NCBI GenBank assembly: GCA_002786025.1
Contig: NHNW01000009.1
Span: 502,376 to 566,375, forward strand
Length of the DNA: 64,000 nt
DNA from: Zasmidium citrigriseum
Taxonomy: Eukaryota > Ascomycota > Dothideomycetes > Mycosphaerellales > Mycosphaerellaceae
Reading direction: 5' to 3'
Within the stretch, counting starts at the first letter, position 1. Each line of letters opens with the position of its first letter. A program made the translations under genes and the position numbers. Below are positions 17,923 to 30,500 of this stretch, one piece after another. The notes beneath the pieces are model-generated. The model saw only the letters and a program-made list of their open reading frames with translations, did not search any database and was not told the origin of the DNA.

Positions 17923-19357
17923 ATGGCAGCGAAACGATCGGTTAGTGCTCTCGGGCGGAGTGTTCTGGCACAACGAGCTCCCCGAGTCCAGTCTCTGGCA
18001 TCCCTTTGCCCGAGATGCCAACAGAGATGGGGCTCAGTCTCTCAGAGGCCTGGCTCTGACAGGTAGGCCACAACGAAGATGATGAAATAGGGACATCACT
18101 GAGAGTTTACGTAGAGTCCAATTCCCCGGCGCCGTCAACAGTCGCTTCACCACCAACCTCAACTTCGACCGGGCCACGGAAGAAGATGCTATGCCCACAT
18201 ATCGTGTCCTCGATCAGGAAGGAAAGGTCATAGACCAGAATCACGCCCCAGACATCAGCGATGAGGATGCTATAAGATTGTACAAAGACATGGTCAGCGT
18301 CTCCATCATGGACCTCATCATGTTCGACGCTCAGCGTCAAGGCCGGATTAGCTTCTACATGGTCTCGGCTGGAGAAGAAGGCATTGCTGTTGGAAGCGCC
18401 AGCTCTTTGAACGCAAAAGATCCCATTTTTGCTCAGTATCGCGAGACGGGCATATTCCAGTATAGAGGCTTCACGTTGGACGATTTCATGGCGCAGCTGT
18501 TCGCAACGAAGGATGATACGGGTCTGGCTAGGAACATGCCCGTGCATTACGGGAGTAAGAAGTATCATATTCACACGATTAGCAGTCCCTTGGCGACTCA
18601 GATCCCGCACGCCTCGGGAGCGGCGTATGCGGTCAAGATGCAGAATCAGCAGAATCCTACCGAAGACCCCAGAGTCGTGGCCTGCTACTTCGGCGAGGGC
18701 GCTGCTTCAGAAGGAGACTTCCATGCCGCACTAAACATCGCCGCAACCAGAGCCTGCCCCGTACTTTTCATCTGCAGAAACAACGGCTACGCAATCAGCA
18801 CACCAACATTAGAACAATACCGAGGAGACGGAATCGCCTCACGAGGCGTAGGCTACGGCATAGACACCATCCGCGTCGACGGCAACGACATCCTCGCTGT
18901 CCGCGAAGTCACCAAACGGGCCCGCGACCTCGCCCTCACAGACGGCGGCCGACCCGTGCTAATCGAAGCAATGAGCTACCGCGTCTCGCACCACAGCACC
19001 TCCGACGACTCCTTCGCCTACCGGGCCAAAGTCGAAGTGGAAGACTGGAAACGGCGTGACAACCCCATCACGCGTCTTCGGAAATGGATGGAGGGCAAAG
19101 GGATCTGGGACGAAGAGAAAGAGAAGGAGTTGCGGACGGGGACCAGGAAGGCCGTGCTGGATGCGTATCGGAAGGCGGAGAAGGAGAAGAAGCCGCCGGT
19201 TGGTGCTTCGATGACGAATGTTTATGCGGAGCCGACGGAGGAGCAGAGGGAGCAGATGAAGGAGTTGAGGAGGATTGTCGAGGCTTATCCGAATGAGTAT
19301 GACTTGAGTGAATTTGAGGGAGGGATTGAGGGTTTGACGTTGGATCATAAGAGGTAG
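17923..19357 (+). CDS. Branched-chain 2-oxoacid dehydrogenase E1 component alpha subunit
   Basis: Two exons, 17923-18062 and 18115-19357, give 460 residues. The enzyme decarboxylates the 2-oxoacids of Val, Leu and Ile using thiamine diphosphate, in the mitochondrial matrix. Exon 1 encodes a basic targeting presequence (MAAKRSVSALGRSVLAQR). The mature part has SFYMVSAGEEGIAVGSA, the TPP motif beginning GEGAASEGDFHAALNIAA and closing with NNGYAIS, and the loop SYRVSHHSTSDDSFAYR, which in mammals carries the regulatory phosphoserine and anchors the cofactor. These separate it from pyruvate dehydrogenase E1 alpha. The C-terminus is charged, ending LTLDHKR. The partner beta and E2 genes are not in this window. 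Confidence 0.95.
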
Positions 19358-19570
19358 AATTGGATGAATTCAATGAGTGATGGCAAAGATTCTTTTCTCA
19401 ACCTGTGTCTCTCGTGCTACCATCGCCATCTGAAGGGGCTGCCATCTGTCGAAGGGACACGCTGGCATATCCCCTTGAAAATGTGGACCTATCTCCGCTG
19501 CTCGTCTCCCAGCCACGCAATCCAATCGCCGCTTGCAAGACGCAGACAGCGCTGCATTCGCAGGGAACGT

Positions 19571-21724
19571 CTAATCCCAGAGGCTGTCCACGTTTCCCAG
19601 GAACTCGCCGCTCTTCCCACCCACTCGGCTATCCTGCAACAGCTCATTGACGTCCACTCTCTGCGACGCAGTCAAGTACTTCTCACTAACACCCGTATTT
19701 ACCCTCTTACTGAGCAGCTCCTTCAACTGCGCCCTCATGGCGCCTAGATCCCTCTTCGTCAGCTCAGCAAGCTCTGCCTCTTTCTTCTTCCTCCCGGCCC
19801 CACGGCCTCTCTTCCCGCCACCGTTCCCAGCTTCCTTCTTGAATTCATCGCTATCGTAGACGAGATCGGCTTCTTCAGCCAGACGACGTAGCTCATCACC
19901 TTCCTTCTTCTGCTTCTCCTTCGCCATAGGCGCGTCCGCCAGCACTTTGGCGAGGTGAGCGCGCTCCTTGAGCCGTGAGACGATTTTCCGGTCGATATTG
20001 AGTGTTCGGACAAAGTAGCCTTGTTTCCCGAGTTTTGCTTTGGCGTCCTTGGCATGGACTTGGGCTACAAGACGTCGAAACTTCGCGACTTCGCCGGGAC
20101 CGCAAATGAGCACGGAGTAACCTTCCTGGCCGGCTCGAGCTGTACGACCTGAGCGGTGAATGTAGGCGTCGGCGGCTCGTGGTAGGTGGTAGTGGACGAC
20201 GAGGTCGACGTTGGCGATGTCGAGACCGCGGGCGGCTACGTCGGTGGCTACTAGAACTACTGATTTGTTTTCCTTGTTCTCGCTGAATCGTTCGACGGAT
20301 CGCAGTCGAGCCTTCTGTTCCATGCCTGAGTGGAGGGCTAAGGCGTTGAGATTGAGGTTCTGGAGGAATGGTGTGATCCTTCGGACGGCGTCGATTGAGT
20401 TCGTGAAGATCATAGCGCGTTTGGCCTGCTGGAGCAGTAACAGGGCGTAGAGATAGAGGTCTTTCTCCGTGTCTCCGCATTGAACGACTCCTTCCTTGAG
20501 TCCAGAGGCCATTTGGTGCACTGGGTTGACGTCGATGAACTGGGGATCGTCTTCGCGGAAGTTAAGCTTCGAGAGGAGGTATTCCATGGTTTCCTTGTTG
20601 CCCAGGAGGTTTTGCTTGCGGTTCTGCTTGCCTGATAGCTTCTTCTGCAAGCCTCGATCGAAGGTGGCCGAGAATACAAGCGTCTGACGGCCGTTCTCCG
20701 CTGAATCGTGGGCGTCGGAGGTCTCTTCATCCCCATCAGTGGCATCATCCGTCTCAATGCGATCGAGAGTGTTCAAAATCTCTTCAACCTCCTTGAAATG
20801 CCCTTCGCTCAATAGTCTGTCTGCCTCGTCTATAACAAGGTATTCTATGCGTTTCAGAGCAGCACCGACTCCCTGTCCAGAGCTTATGATCTCCCACAGC
20901 CGACCTGGTGTTCCAACCACTATATCGGCATCCTTCAGTAGACGCTGTTGTTTCTGTAGCGAAAGACCTCCGGTCAGGGTGGCGAGGGCAGGCCTGTCGG
21001 ACAAATCTCCAGCACCAGCGAATAGCGCACTCAGGTGTTTGTTGAGTTGATGGGCCAATTCCCTCGTAGGCGACAGAATCAAAGCTAATGGCGCCTTGCT
21101 CGTGCGCTTGGTCGTTGCTCTCTTTTCGAGAAATCGCTCGAGAATCGGGACACCAAAGGCCAGCGTCTTGCCCGAACCTGTAGACGCCTTTCCGATCACG
21201 TCGTGACCCGCGAGTGCTTCGGGAATCACTGCCTTTTGGATTGGAGTAGGACTCGTGAAGTTGAGCTTGGCGAGCGAAGCCATGGTGTCAGGCGACAGCT
21301 TCAAGGGTCGCCATGCCGAGACATCGACATTCTCCGTCTCCGCGACGTCGTCCAGGCCAGCGAAGGCGCCTTTTGTGTCTTTCGTCTTGACCTTTGGCGC
21401 GGGGATTGATTTTGACTTGACCTCCTTGGGCTGCTGTGAAGTAGGTTCATCGTCGTCCGAGATCCCTGACCAAGATGCTGCGTCCGAGGCATCCTCCACA
21501 TGCTCAGGCGCATCTTGTTTACTCGAGGTGAAGGAGATAGTGCCCGTGTGAGAATCCTTCACAACCTCCACATCGTCAATTTCTTCCAAGCCGAAGAAGC
21601 CCTCGTAGTCGTCCAATCGGTCAGGTAAAGAAACCTCTTTCCAGGGGAGCGCATCGAGCGCCACCTTGCGCTTCTTATCAGGTGAAGGCGCTTTGCGCGC
21701 CAATTTCCGCTTGATCCCCGCCAT
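19571..21724 (-). CDS. MAK5: DEAD-box ATP-dependent RNA helicase Mak5
   Basis: Single exon, 717 residues, starting at the ATG at 21724 (MAGIKRKLARK). Mak5 acts in the nucleolus in 60S ribosomal subunit assembly. Visible helicase motifs in order are: the Q-motif region (WRPLKLSPDTM, FTSPTPIQKAVIPEAL), ASTGSGKT (Walker A), SPTRELAHQ, TGGLS, VGTPGRLWE, VIDEADRLL (DEAD), FSATF, HSGMEQKARLRSVERF, VLVATDVAARGLDIANVD, and YIHRSGRTARAG. The N-terminal WKEVSLPDRLDDYEGFFGLEEID is characteristic of Mak5/DDX24. A 30-40-residue acidic insert sits between the DEAD and SAT motifs. The tail is Lys/Arg/Glu-rich. It is divergent from the HECT ligase gene, with 270 nt between starts. Confidence 0.95.
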   Translation of the reverse strand: MAGIKRKLARKAPSPDKKRKVALDALPWKEVSLPDRLDDYEGFFGLEEIDDVEVVKDSHTGTISFTSSKQDAPEHVEDASDAASWSGISDDDEPTSQQPKEVKSKSIPAPKVKTKDTKGAFAGLDDVAETENVDVSAWRPLKLSPDTMASLAKLNFTSPTPIQKAVIPEALAGHDVIGKASTGSGKTLAFGVPILERFLEKRATTKRTSKAPLALILSPTRELAHQLNKHLSALFAGAGDLSDRPALATLTGGLSLQKQQRLLKDADIVVGTPGRLWEIISSGQGVGAALKRIEYLVIDEADRLLSEGHFKEVEEILNTLDRIETDDATDGDEETSDAHDSAENGRQTLVFSATFDRGLQKKLSGKQNRKQNLLGNKETMEYLLSKLNFREDDPQFIDVNPVHQMASGLKEGVVQCGDTEKDLYLYALLLLQQAKRAMIFTNSIDAVRRITPFLQNLNLNALALHSGMEQKARLRSVERFSENKENKSVVLVATDVAARGLDIANVDLVVHYHLPRAADAYIHRSGRTARAGQEGYSVLICGPGEVAKFRRLVAQVHAKDAKAKLGKQGYFVRTLNIDRKIVSRLKERAHLAKVLADAPMAKEKQKKEGDELRRLAEEADLVYDSDEFKKEAGNGGGKRGRGAGRKKKEAELAELTKRDLGAMRAQLKELLSKRVNTGVSEKYLTASQRVDVNELLQDSRVGGKSGEFLGNVDSLWD

Positions 21725-21994
21725 TTGATGATGGCTTCGAGGGTATTGTAGGACTGTTCGAGAGCCTGGACGGAGATATTTTTCTCGGGGATTGTGGCGG
21801 TGCGACCGGTTCAGCCACAACTCAAATCCACGCCTGCCTTCCAGCGACACCCCGTCCATCCATCGTGACCACCGCATAGAGACGGCAGCAAGGTCAAGTC
21901 ATGCGACCATGACGCCTGCTGTCAATATGAATCTTCCATCGCAGTCCCACAATATACCAACGTTCGCTCGTTCTCCGCCCAGAACACGACGACT

Positions 21995-24644
21995 ATGCAA
22001 CCAGCTACGGGAACCACCTCTGCTCTTGAGCGATCTGATCTGGAGAGAACGGATGTCAACATGAACCGCCTAAATCCCAGAGAGGTCCCGGAACTCGTCA
22101 CTCGCTACATCAATCAGCTGATTAACGGCTGCGAAAATGATGACTGCCGGGAAGTCTTATGTCGCACCGGCATCATGAACACCAGCCCCAGCAGACCCGC
22201 CCGCCAATATACCACTCGCTCGGCAAGGACAATTGCTATTTCCATCTGTGCCACGCCGAGCCCTAGAGCTCACTTGTGCCGCTACATGCCAGCGAATTCA
22301 GCAGTGAGGAGAATTGAAGACGCTCAAAGTCCTGTCGATCCTTCTGCATTGGACCAACTACTATCAGACACCCAGAGTCTCAAACTGCTGCAAGATCCAG
22401 AAACGTCATGCCTATACGACTCGGAGCTTAGCGCTCATCATGACCAGGTCTCTCGGCTTCTCAAACTTGCTGGACAAGACCCTTCGCATCCTGAAGGCTT
22501 CCTTTCAAACGCCAAACTCGTCGAAAGGCTCATACCCATCATCGAGTGGCTGCTTTCAAAATTACCATTGAGACGACGCGCTTCATTCAGAATGGTCAAC
22601 GATATCATTAGCAAAGGATTTGCATATCCGCCGAAGAACGCGAGCTATCCTGCCGATGACAACTTCAACAACTGGCTCACAATCCTCGACACGCTGCATC
22701 ACAAACCGTATCTTCGTCTGCTCAGTCAGATAGTGAAGACAGTTGCTGTCAGACAAGCGGTCGAGCTTGCACTTCAAGAGCGCCGTAGGGCAGTCGGCAT
22801 GCAGTCGTGCGCAATGGCATCATCCTCTTCGTGTGTTGCTCTTTTCTGGAAGCTGCTATTGGGTGAAGACGAACAATCGCTCGATCGAGAGTCATCGAAA
22901 TGCAAGATTCTGGGGCTGATCCTCTGGATTAAAAGGCTCACCGCTGAGCATTGGGACGGCCAACCGCTCGTGAGGATCGGAAGCATATGCATGGCAGCTT
23001 GGAGTCTGTTGTCAAAGCTGCAGACATCGCAGGTGGCGGGTCCAGATCCAATCGCACCGGCAACTGCGTACGTCTTGCCCATGATCTGGGTACGTCTAAC
23101 GACGACCGAGCTGGCCGCATCGTACGGAGAGACTTCCACGTATGGCTTCGGCACTGGACTGGTCCACATCCTACAATTCCAGAACTTGTTTACAATTGAT
23201 CAACTAACGCTCTGCTTCCGGTCGTTGAATCACTTGTCAATGAGGTATGCACGTACCAATATCGTTTGCTAGTATGCATAGCTAACTCTCTACCGAAGGA
23301 CTGCTCATTCCAAGGTCGAGAAGACGGCGAATCTCATGAAAAGGTATGACCAAGACGCCGACGATCTTACAGCACCAGAGCAGTCTATGCACTCGACAAA
23401 GTACTATCTACTACTGAACGTCAGCCGCGGCAACATTTTGCGAGACGCCTTTGACCAACTATGGCAGCGGCGAAAAGACGAGCTCAAACGACCATTGCGT
23501 GTTCGTCTCGGTGAGGTCGAAGAATACGAAATTGGTCATGACCTTGGCGGTGTGCAGATTGAATTCTTCAATCTAGTATGCAACGCGGTCTTTTCAGAGG
23601 GAGCAGGTGAGTCAGGCAAGGCAAGAGCTTCTTGAACTCTGAACAAGCTGACCAGGACTCCTTTCAGACATGTTTGTCACAGACACTCATAGTGAATTCA
23701 GCTACTTTAAGCCTGGAAGCCTTCAGCCACTGTACATGTTTGAGCTGTTCGGCCTCCTATTGGCACTTGCGATCTACAATGGCATCACGTTGCCGATCAA
23801 CCTCCCGTGGACCTTCTACCGACTGTTGTTGGAGGATGAAGAGCCCACAACTCCCCAGGAAGCCGTAGACTCAATTCGTGACGGCTGGCCAGTCCTTGCC
23901 AAGTCGATGCAAAGCGTGCTGAACGACGATATCCCTGGTCTCGAAAACACATTCCCATTCGAAGCAAATGGAATCCGCATGCAAACGTGCTGGCCAATCA
24001 TGAGCCTTGATCCAGATGACCGGATCCCTCTGCCTGTCAGCAGTACTACTCCCGAGGTGAATCTGAAAGATATTGATGAGCAAATCCCCGGTTGGCACTT
24101 GCTGAAGTCAGCAATGGACCCTGTGGACATCACCCCGGAGACGAAAGCGCGCTATGTGAAGACGTACATCAACTACATCACCTACGCCTCGGTCTTGCCC
24201 CAATGGAAAGCATTCAACCGCGGATTCAAAGACAGCAACGTTCTGGACATGGACCACCTCAAACTCTTCAGCCCAGCCCAACTCAAACACCTCGTCGAAG
24301 GCACCTCCCACCTCGACATTGCCGCCCTCCGCCGGATAACCCAATACGACGGCTTCTACCCCAACGATCAGTACATGCACTCGTTCTGGCGAGTCGTCGG
24401 AAGCTGGTCGGAAGCGAAGCAAAAACAACTACTAAAATTTGTCACTGCGGCGGAGAGGATCCCTATTACGGGCAATTTGACTTTTGTGGTTAAGAGGTTT
24501 TTGACGGAAAATGGGGAGAGGTTGCCGACCAGTTCGACTTGTTTTGGAACGTTGATGTTGCCGGTTTATCGGAGTGAGAGGGTGCTTGAGAGGAAATTGA
24601 GTCTCGCGTTGAAGTATGGGACTGAAGGGTTCGGAACGGGATAG
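21995..24644 (+). CDS. HECT-type E3 ubiquitin ligase, Hul4-like
   Basis: Three exons, 21995-23244, 23299-23606 and 23656-24644, give 848 residues. The ligase takes ubiquitin from an E2 onto its own catalytic Cys and then onto substrates. Near the N-terminus REVPELVTRYINQLINGCE followed by DDCREVLC resembles the AZUL zinc-binding domain of UBE3A and Hul4. The middle is helical. The HECT domain occupies about the last 360 residues: YLLLNVSRGNILRDAF, EIGHDLGGVQIEFFNL, LYMFELFGLLLALAIYNG and LPTSSTCFGTLMLPVY, with the catalytic Cys at about residue 815. Intron 2 has two possible acceptors; the one at 23655 restores GLLSDMF, which fits the HECT fold. An out-of-frame ATG upstream (21909) overlaps the chosen start, so the true N-terminus is not settled. 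Confidence 0.85.
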
Positions 24645-24767
24645 AAAGGAATGGCATAGAAAAAAATGGAGTTTGGTCTGGCATCAGTTTGACATGCGTG
24701 CATAGCGACGGTGGATGAAAACATGTATCAATGAACTCTTTATTTCTATCCCTCGATTTTATATACT

Positions 24768-25755
24768 CTAGAATACAATCGCACCACCATCGACGACCAT
24801 GTCTGCGCCATTGATATAGCTCCCTGCTCGACTCGCCAACAGGACGCAAACACCGTCCAGCTCCCCCACGGCACCCATCCTACCCATGGGATTCCTGTCA
24901 GCCCATACCTGTCTCGCCTCCGCGATGTTCCCGCCACCAGCATTCAGGATCGTGTCCATATAACCCGGAGAAATTGAGTTGACACGAATGCCATGCACAG
25001 CCCATTCAGCAGCCAGAGAAGACTTCAGTGCAATAATCGCCGCCTTGGAGACATTATAAGCGACCTGCGGTTGCGGAAAATTCACCCTGTGACCTGAGAT
25101 TGAGGCTGTGAAAGTAATGGAACCGCCGGTCTTTTGGGCGATGAGTTGCTTCGCAACCCCCTGCGCCACAAGAAAACTCCCCGTCGTATTCACATCGAGC
25201 GCTTTCCGCCACTGCGCCGGCGTGATTTCGAGGGCGTGATAACAGCCCACGATCCCCGCGAAGCAGAAGGTGTGGTCGATTGATCCGAGAGCTTGGACGG
25301 TGGAGGTTACGGCTTCGGATATGGCGAGGTCGTCTGTGACGTCTGTGGTGATGGAGAGGATCCGGGAGGAGGGGAATTCGGAGGCCAATTTGTTTATTTG
25401 GGGTTGGGAGGTGCGGAGCGTGGATTCGAGGTCCCAGAGGGCGAGGCCTGTGGCGCCGTGTTCGAGGAGGGCGCGCGCGGTCGAGAGGGCTAGGGTGCCC
25501 GCGCCGCCGGTTACTGAAATGATTGTTAGTGGGAGTTTGGAATGTGAGTGGCGGGTTGGGGTCGCTGGACGTACTGACGATGTTGCCTTCGACGGCGAAG
25601 CGGGCTACTGCGCGGCCTTCGTTGTTGAGGTAGTGTGCAAGTGGTGCTGGTGGTGCGGTCATGGATGCTGCTGAGCCGTCTGAGAGTTTCATGAAAGGTA
25701 GCGTGCGGGAGGTGAGGTCGTCTCGGTTCACTGAGTCTCCCATCTTGATTGGCAT
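24768..25755 (-). CDS. Short-chain dehydrogenase/reductase (classical SDR)
   Basis: Two exons, 25575-25755 and 24768-25513, give 308 residues. The intron (donor GTACGT, acceptor TTTCAG) splits the Rossmann motif and restores NIVITGGAGTLA. Before it is a ~55-residue leader that resembles those of fungal polyol or sorbose reductases. Other SDR elements are: TTDVTDD (cofactor binding), FCFAG (in place of NNAG), FTASISG with the catalytic Ser, AYNVSKAAI with the Tyr-x-x-x-Lys pair, and RVNSISPGYMDT. It ends GGAIVF, a common SDR C-terminus. It probably reduces or oxidises a sugar alcohol or ketose with NAD(P)(H), but the substrate cannot be read from sequence. Translation may start at 25755 (MPIKMG) or the ATG at 25743. 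Convergent with the HECT gene. Confidence 0.88.
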
Positions 25756-26075
25756 GAAGCAGTTTTCGATTTTATTTTGAAAGTCTTGGACGAATTAACA
25801 TATAGCTGACGAGTTGTTGACTTTTGTTGACAATCGAGTGTGGAAGGCTGTTCTTTTGTATTATTTTGGTTTGGCTAGAGGCAGGTGAAGTCGGAATAAA
25901 TCCTCAAGGGCGACAGAGGACCTCTGAAAGTTTGCCGAGTTCCACCCTTGTGGAGCAGGTCAAGCGCTCAATGATGCTTTACTTTCCACGACCACGGAGC
26001 TCATCAGAAACAGCATTCGGTGATTGTATGTACAAGGTAGGTATATGTCTACAGTGTCTAGGAAGTTCACCGCCG
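25756..26075. other. Spacer between SDR start and complex I subunit end
   Basis: About 320 nt. It should hold the promoter of the minus-strand SDR and the 3' end of the complex I gene. AT-rich near the SDR start; no motif that I can support. Confidence 0.4.
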
Positions 26076-27124
26076 CTACTTCTTCTTTTCCTCCTCCGGC
26101 TTGGGCTCTGGCTTAGGAGTTGGAAGTTTGAACTGTGCAAAGTATTAGCAATTTTGCCGACCTCGAGGGTTATTGCAGTATTGAGGATACTCACGGTATC
26201 CGGCTTGCGGTCGTGGCCAGGTCCGACTTGCTCCCATGCTGCAGTTCCTCCCTCAAAGTTCCTGAACGCCTGTGTGAGCTCCAATGGCTCCACTACTATT
26301 CGCTTCTTCTCCTCGTCATATCTGATTTCAGTGTATCCTGTCAGAGGAAAGTCCTTCCTAAGTGGGTGTCCATCGAAACCGTAGTCCGTCATGATTCTCC
26401 GTAGATCGGGGTGGTCTGTGAAGAAGACACCAAACATATCGTACACCTCCCTCTCATACCAGTTCGCCCCATCGTAGAGATCGCATATCGATGGAACAGG
26501 AGTGGCCTCGTCTGCATACGTCTTGACCCTTATGCGCGAGTTGTGTCGGACGGACAGCAAGTTGTAGACCACTTCGAATCGCTGATCTCTCGTCGGGTAG
26601 TCGACGGCGGTGATATCGGCTACGCATGTGAATTCGGCGGCGGTGTGGTATTTGAGAAAGGAGAAGGTTGGAATGACGCCGGAGGGAGAGATGTAGATGG
26701 TGAGTTCGTCTTTCCAGACCGAGAACCTACGCCATTGTCAATTGGATGCCTTCTCAGAATACGTTGTTGGCGCGTACTGCTGAACGTATTTGGGCAGACA
26801 TGACATGATGTACTGGCCATACTGGTGGAGGCTCTGGGCCTTGTCCTGGTACTTGTCTGGATAACAGAGTCAGGGAGAGCTCGCAGTGGCCAAAGTCTAT
26901 AGCAGTATCTCACCGGCTGGGTTGACAATCGGGACATTCAGCTTGCCCATGGCACTGCGCTGGGCATGCCTCATATTGGGGAGATCCTTCGCATCGCCGG
27001 CCAGCTCTTTCGCTCGTCCAGCGGTCGTCGCGAAAGCCCTCACGGCGTTGGAGGGCTGGGCGGACGATTTCGCAGCGGCGACAGCAGCCCGCAGCGGACG
27101 CGCCACAGCTGATCGTGAGGCCAT
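26076..27124 (-). CDS. NADH:ubiquinone oxidoreductase 30 kDa subunit (NDUFS3/Nuo-30.4)
   Basis: Four exons, 26914-27124, 26778-26856, 26195-26726 and 26076-26132, with consistent phase, give 292 residues. It is a peripheral-arm core subunit of mitochondrial complex I, near the N2 cluster and quinone site. The start ([19 protein letters not shown]) begins a typical matrix presequence with AFATTAGRA. The 30 kDa family signature is clear: [39 protein letters not shown] and [17 protein letters not shown], followed by [14 protein letters not shown]. The last exon encodes only 18 residues, a Pro/Lys/Glu-rich tail ending KPEEEKKK. It is divergent from NOT4 over 405 nt. Confidence 0.95.
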
Positions 27125-27529
27125 GGCGGGCGGTGATCGAGTTGAGGAGGAGCGAAGAGTGGTGGTGTTGTCGCCTCCACGGACTGAAGCTCAATGTCGA
27201 TTGCTCTGACTTCACGGATCACCACGACGCTCATTGGCTGCGCAGGCGAGCCTAGGGCCAGGGCGTTTCCGCCGCCCGTGACTTCCTCTCTGGCATCTGC
27301 GCCTTCCGCCATCCAAAGCCTCCCTTCATCACCATCCCCCATCTCGCACCAGCGCCCCTCCACCTCGACGACTGCACACTCTCCGCCCAGCGGCCGACAC
27401 TCTCCACCGCCCCGCCCAGACTCCACGGCCGCGCCGTTCTGGCTTCGTTGCCTCCGCCACACCTCGTTGCGCATTCCATCTCGAGCAGTCCCCTCAAGCT
27501 TGCACGCGTCAAGCTCATAATCCTTCCCA
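27125..27529. promoter_or_regulatory. Divergent promoter of complex I 30 kDa subunit and NOT4
   Basis: About 405 nt, GC-rich in the middle with CCGCC and CCACC runs and a Pro-rich-looking open frame that I consider non-coding. Both start codons face away from it. No specific binding site identified. Confidence 0.45.
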
Positions 27530-30500
27530 ATGTCCAGATCACTTCAGGATCAGTTTATCGACGACGACGAGGAGGAGACGTGTCCGCTATGCGTCGAAGA
27601 GCTGGACTTGCAAGACAGGAGTTTCCGTCCCTGTCCTTGCGGATACCAGGTGCGTCTTTCATTGACCACCAAGTTTGTCCATCACCATACTAACCTTCAA
27701 CCCTAGATTTGTCAGTTCTGTTATCACAATGTGAAGACGAATCTTAATGGCCTCTGTCCGGCATGTCGGCGGCCCTACAACGACGCCGATGTCGAGTACA
27801 AGAACATCACCGCCGAGGAGACCGCTGCGCACAAAGCTCGACAAGCTCAGAAGCAGAAGAAGAGCCTGCAGCAGCTCCAAAAAGAGAAGCAGAAAGCCGA
27901 AGCCGACAATCTCAGCCGAAAACATCTGGCTGGAATGCGAGTCGTCCAAAAGAACTTGGTCTATGTGACAGGTTTGAGCCCGACTTCGCAGGAAGACCAG
28001 CTGTTGCAGACACTCCGTGGTGACCAGTACTTTGGACAATACGGCAAGATCATCAAGATTGTTGTCAGCAAGGCCAAGGATCCTTCGAATCCCCAGTCCG
28101 TCGGCGTCTATGTAACGTATGAGCGGAAAGAGGACGCTGCCAGTTGCATAGCAGCGGTCGATGGCTCGAAGAACGGCGATCGGACACTGCGGGCCCAATT
28201 TGGTACTACCAAGTATTGTTCAGCATACCTGCGAGGAGAGAATTGCACGAATCGCAACTGCATGTTCCTGCACGAACCTGGCGAAGCCAATGAGAGCTAC
28301 TCGCGTGCTGATCTATCTGCCCTGAACGCTGGATCTTCGCATGGAAACAGGATGCCGCCGCCTCAATCGCAACAACCGGTATCTGCTGCCCAGCCTATGG
28401 CACGACAGAGCAGTAGCGATCAGCCTGGCAGTCCGGCGCCGGACCGACCTGCTCTACCCTCGACCGCCAGTTGGGCCTCGAAAGTACCTCAAGCCAGTCG
28501 TGCAGAGAGTCGATCGACCAGTGTGACTCTCGAGAGCCCAGCACCTGTCTCTGCAACACCCGCGCCTGCTCCACAGCCTGAACCTGAGCAAGAGCCCGAA
28601 CCTGCGGCACCGGAACCACAGACCCCCGAAACAGCACCGGCGCCTGTTCAAGACCAATTGCCTAAGCAGCAATCGAAGCTTGATCCGCTACTGTCCCTTC
28701 TCCGAGGTTTCAAATTGGAAGACTTTAAGCTGGTCTGGTCTGCGACATCACTTTCCCAGGACGACTTGAATCTGATCAACACCTATCCACCTTTATTTGA
28801 CAACAACGGTGGCGCAAGACGTCGCCTGCGGAGGCAGCGGGAAGAGGAGCAGCGTCGTCTTGAACAAGAAGCCCAGGCTTTCCAACAGCCGCCTGCTGTT
28901 GATCAAGATGAGAATGCGGAGATGAGCGGCAGCCTGCAGCTCGGTGGCGAGCCCGAAGAGCCACAGCGAGTTAGCCAAGTTCAAAGCGCTATACAACCTC
29001 CAGGACAAGATGGCGCCCTCGATCAGCGATTCCAATTCGGCGGCGGTGTTTCCAGTCCCGGCCTCAGCGACCGCGGCATTTCCCAACAACAGCAGCAGCA
29101 CCAGCAAATGCTTTTGCAGGCGCTTAAACCCAGTGCGCCTGGTGCGTATCTGAACAACACCAACCAACCGTCGAACTTCCCGTCATCCTTTCAACAACAG
29201 TCGAACCAGCCACTTGGACATCAGCGTAATGTGTCACGATACTCTTTTGCGAACGATTCCTCGGCGTCAACCACCGTCAAACCGATGGCGAACCAGAAGC
29301 TGATGAACCAGCAGTCAACAATGATGCCCCCGGCCGGAGGCAACCACTTTGGCGCTCAACATCAGCAACCTCAGGGCCAGTTCTACACCAGCAACGTTCA
29401 AGGTCCTCCACCGGGTCTCAAGACTACTGGAACTCCTCCTGTCAGCGGCAATCTCACCTTCGGCCAAGGACACGGGTTTGCCACCGGCGGCTTGCAGTAC
29501 GGCGCTGGAACGTCTCGCAACCAACAGGACAACTACTACCGAGAGTTGCTGCGTGGTCGCGATGCGAGTGCTGGTGGTGTGGATGCTAAGCGTGAGTTAC
29601 ACTCCTTCCCCAATTACAACAACACCCACCCAAATGCAGCGTATCAAACCAGCCAGTCCAATGCCTTCCCCGGCCCGCCCTATGCATCGCTCAATGCCTT
29701 TGGCGACGGCGAGAAGCAACGCAAGAAGAAGGGAAAGAAGCACAGGCACGCTAACACTTCCTCCTCTTCAGGAGGTGGTGTAGTGGATGTTTCGGCTGAC
29801 CCCAATCCTAACCATCTTCTCCAAGCGCGGTTGCATCAGGGTGCGGCCGGCCTCGGCGGAGGTGCATTCGCTGGCCAGACGAACGCTGCGGGTGGTATGT
29901 ATTCTGTCATGCATGGTGGTTACGGCGGGAGATGGTAGATGGGCGGCGACCCATCAGCTCGAATGTACATGTGGCGATGATTGTTTTGCTTTTTGCTTTT
30001 CTGCTCAGCGACCAGCTTTGGCTGGACTTCCTGCAAGGTGTTCACGGAGCCGGAAAGACACACCTGGACCAGCACCAAGTGTTGGACGCTGGCCAGCGGA
30101 GTCGATAATCGAGAAAGCATTCGCGAGCGCTGCCACCTTCATGACCATGGTCGGCAAGGCGCCAGGGGTGGGACACAGGGAGTCATTTGGATCGAAACAG
30201 GCGTTTCCCCTTTCTTCACGTCTCTCGTCACGCCACGTCTTGTACGTATCTCACAGCTTCTGTTCTTCTAGTGGCTGATAGATTGACGGAAAGATAGTTA
30301 CAACGAACGGCTTACATGGCTTGCTTCTACTCAATTCTCACACGTGACGTGACGAGAGACGTGCAATGTACTTAGACTCTGGCGTTCTGTTCTTTTGCTT
30401 AGAGTAGTCTTCGCCGCTGCTACTACCGCCGTCGCCGCCATGCATGACAAGAGGTGGAATATCGTAACGGTTTACCGTTCAACGGACTTTGCTGACTTTT

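Noticed and set aside
29940..30278. Separate downstream gene or an extra NOT4 exon around 30008-30110
   Set aside because: Frames are short, without motif, and no donor/acceptor set improves on the direct 29894-30508 junction; kept only as a possibility in the intron entry.
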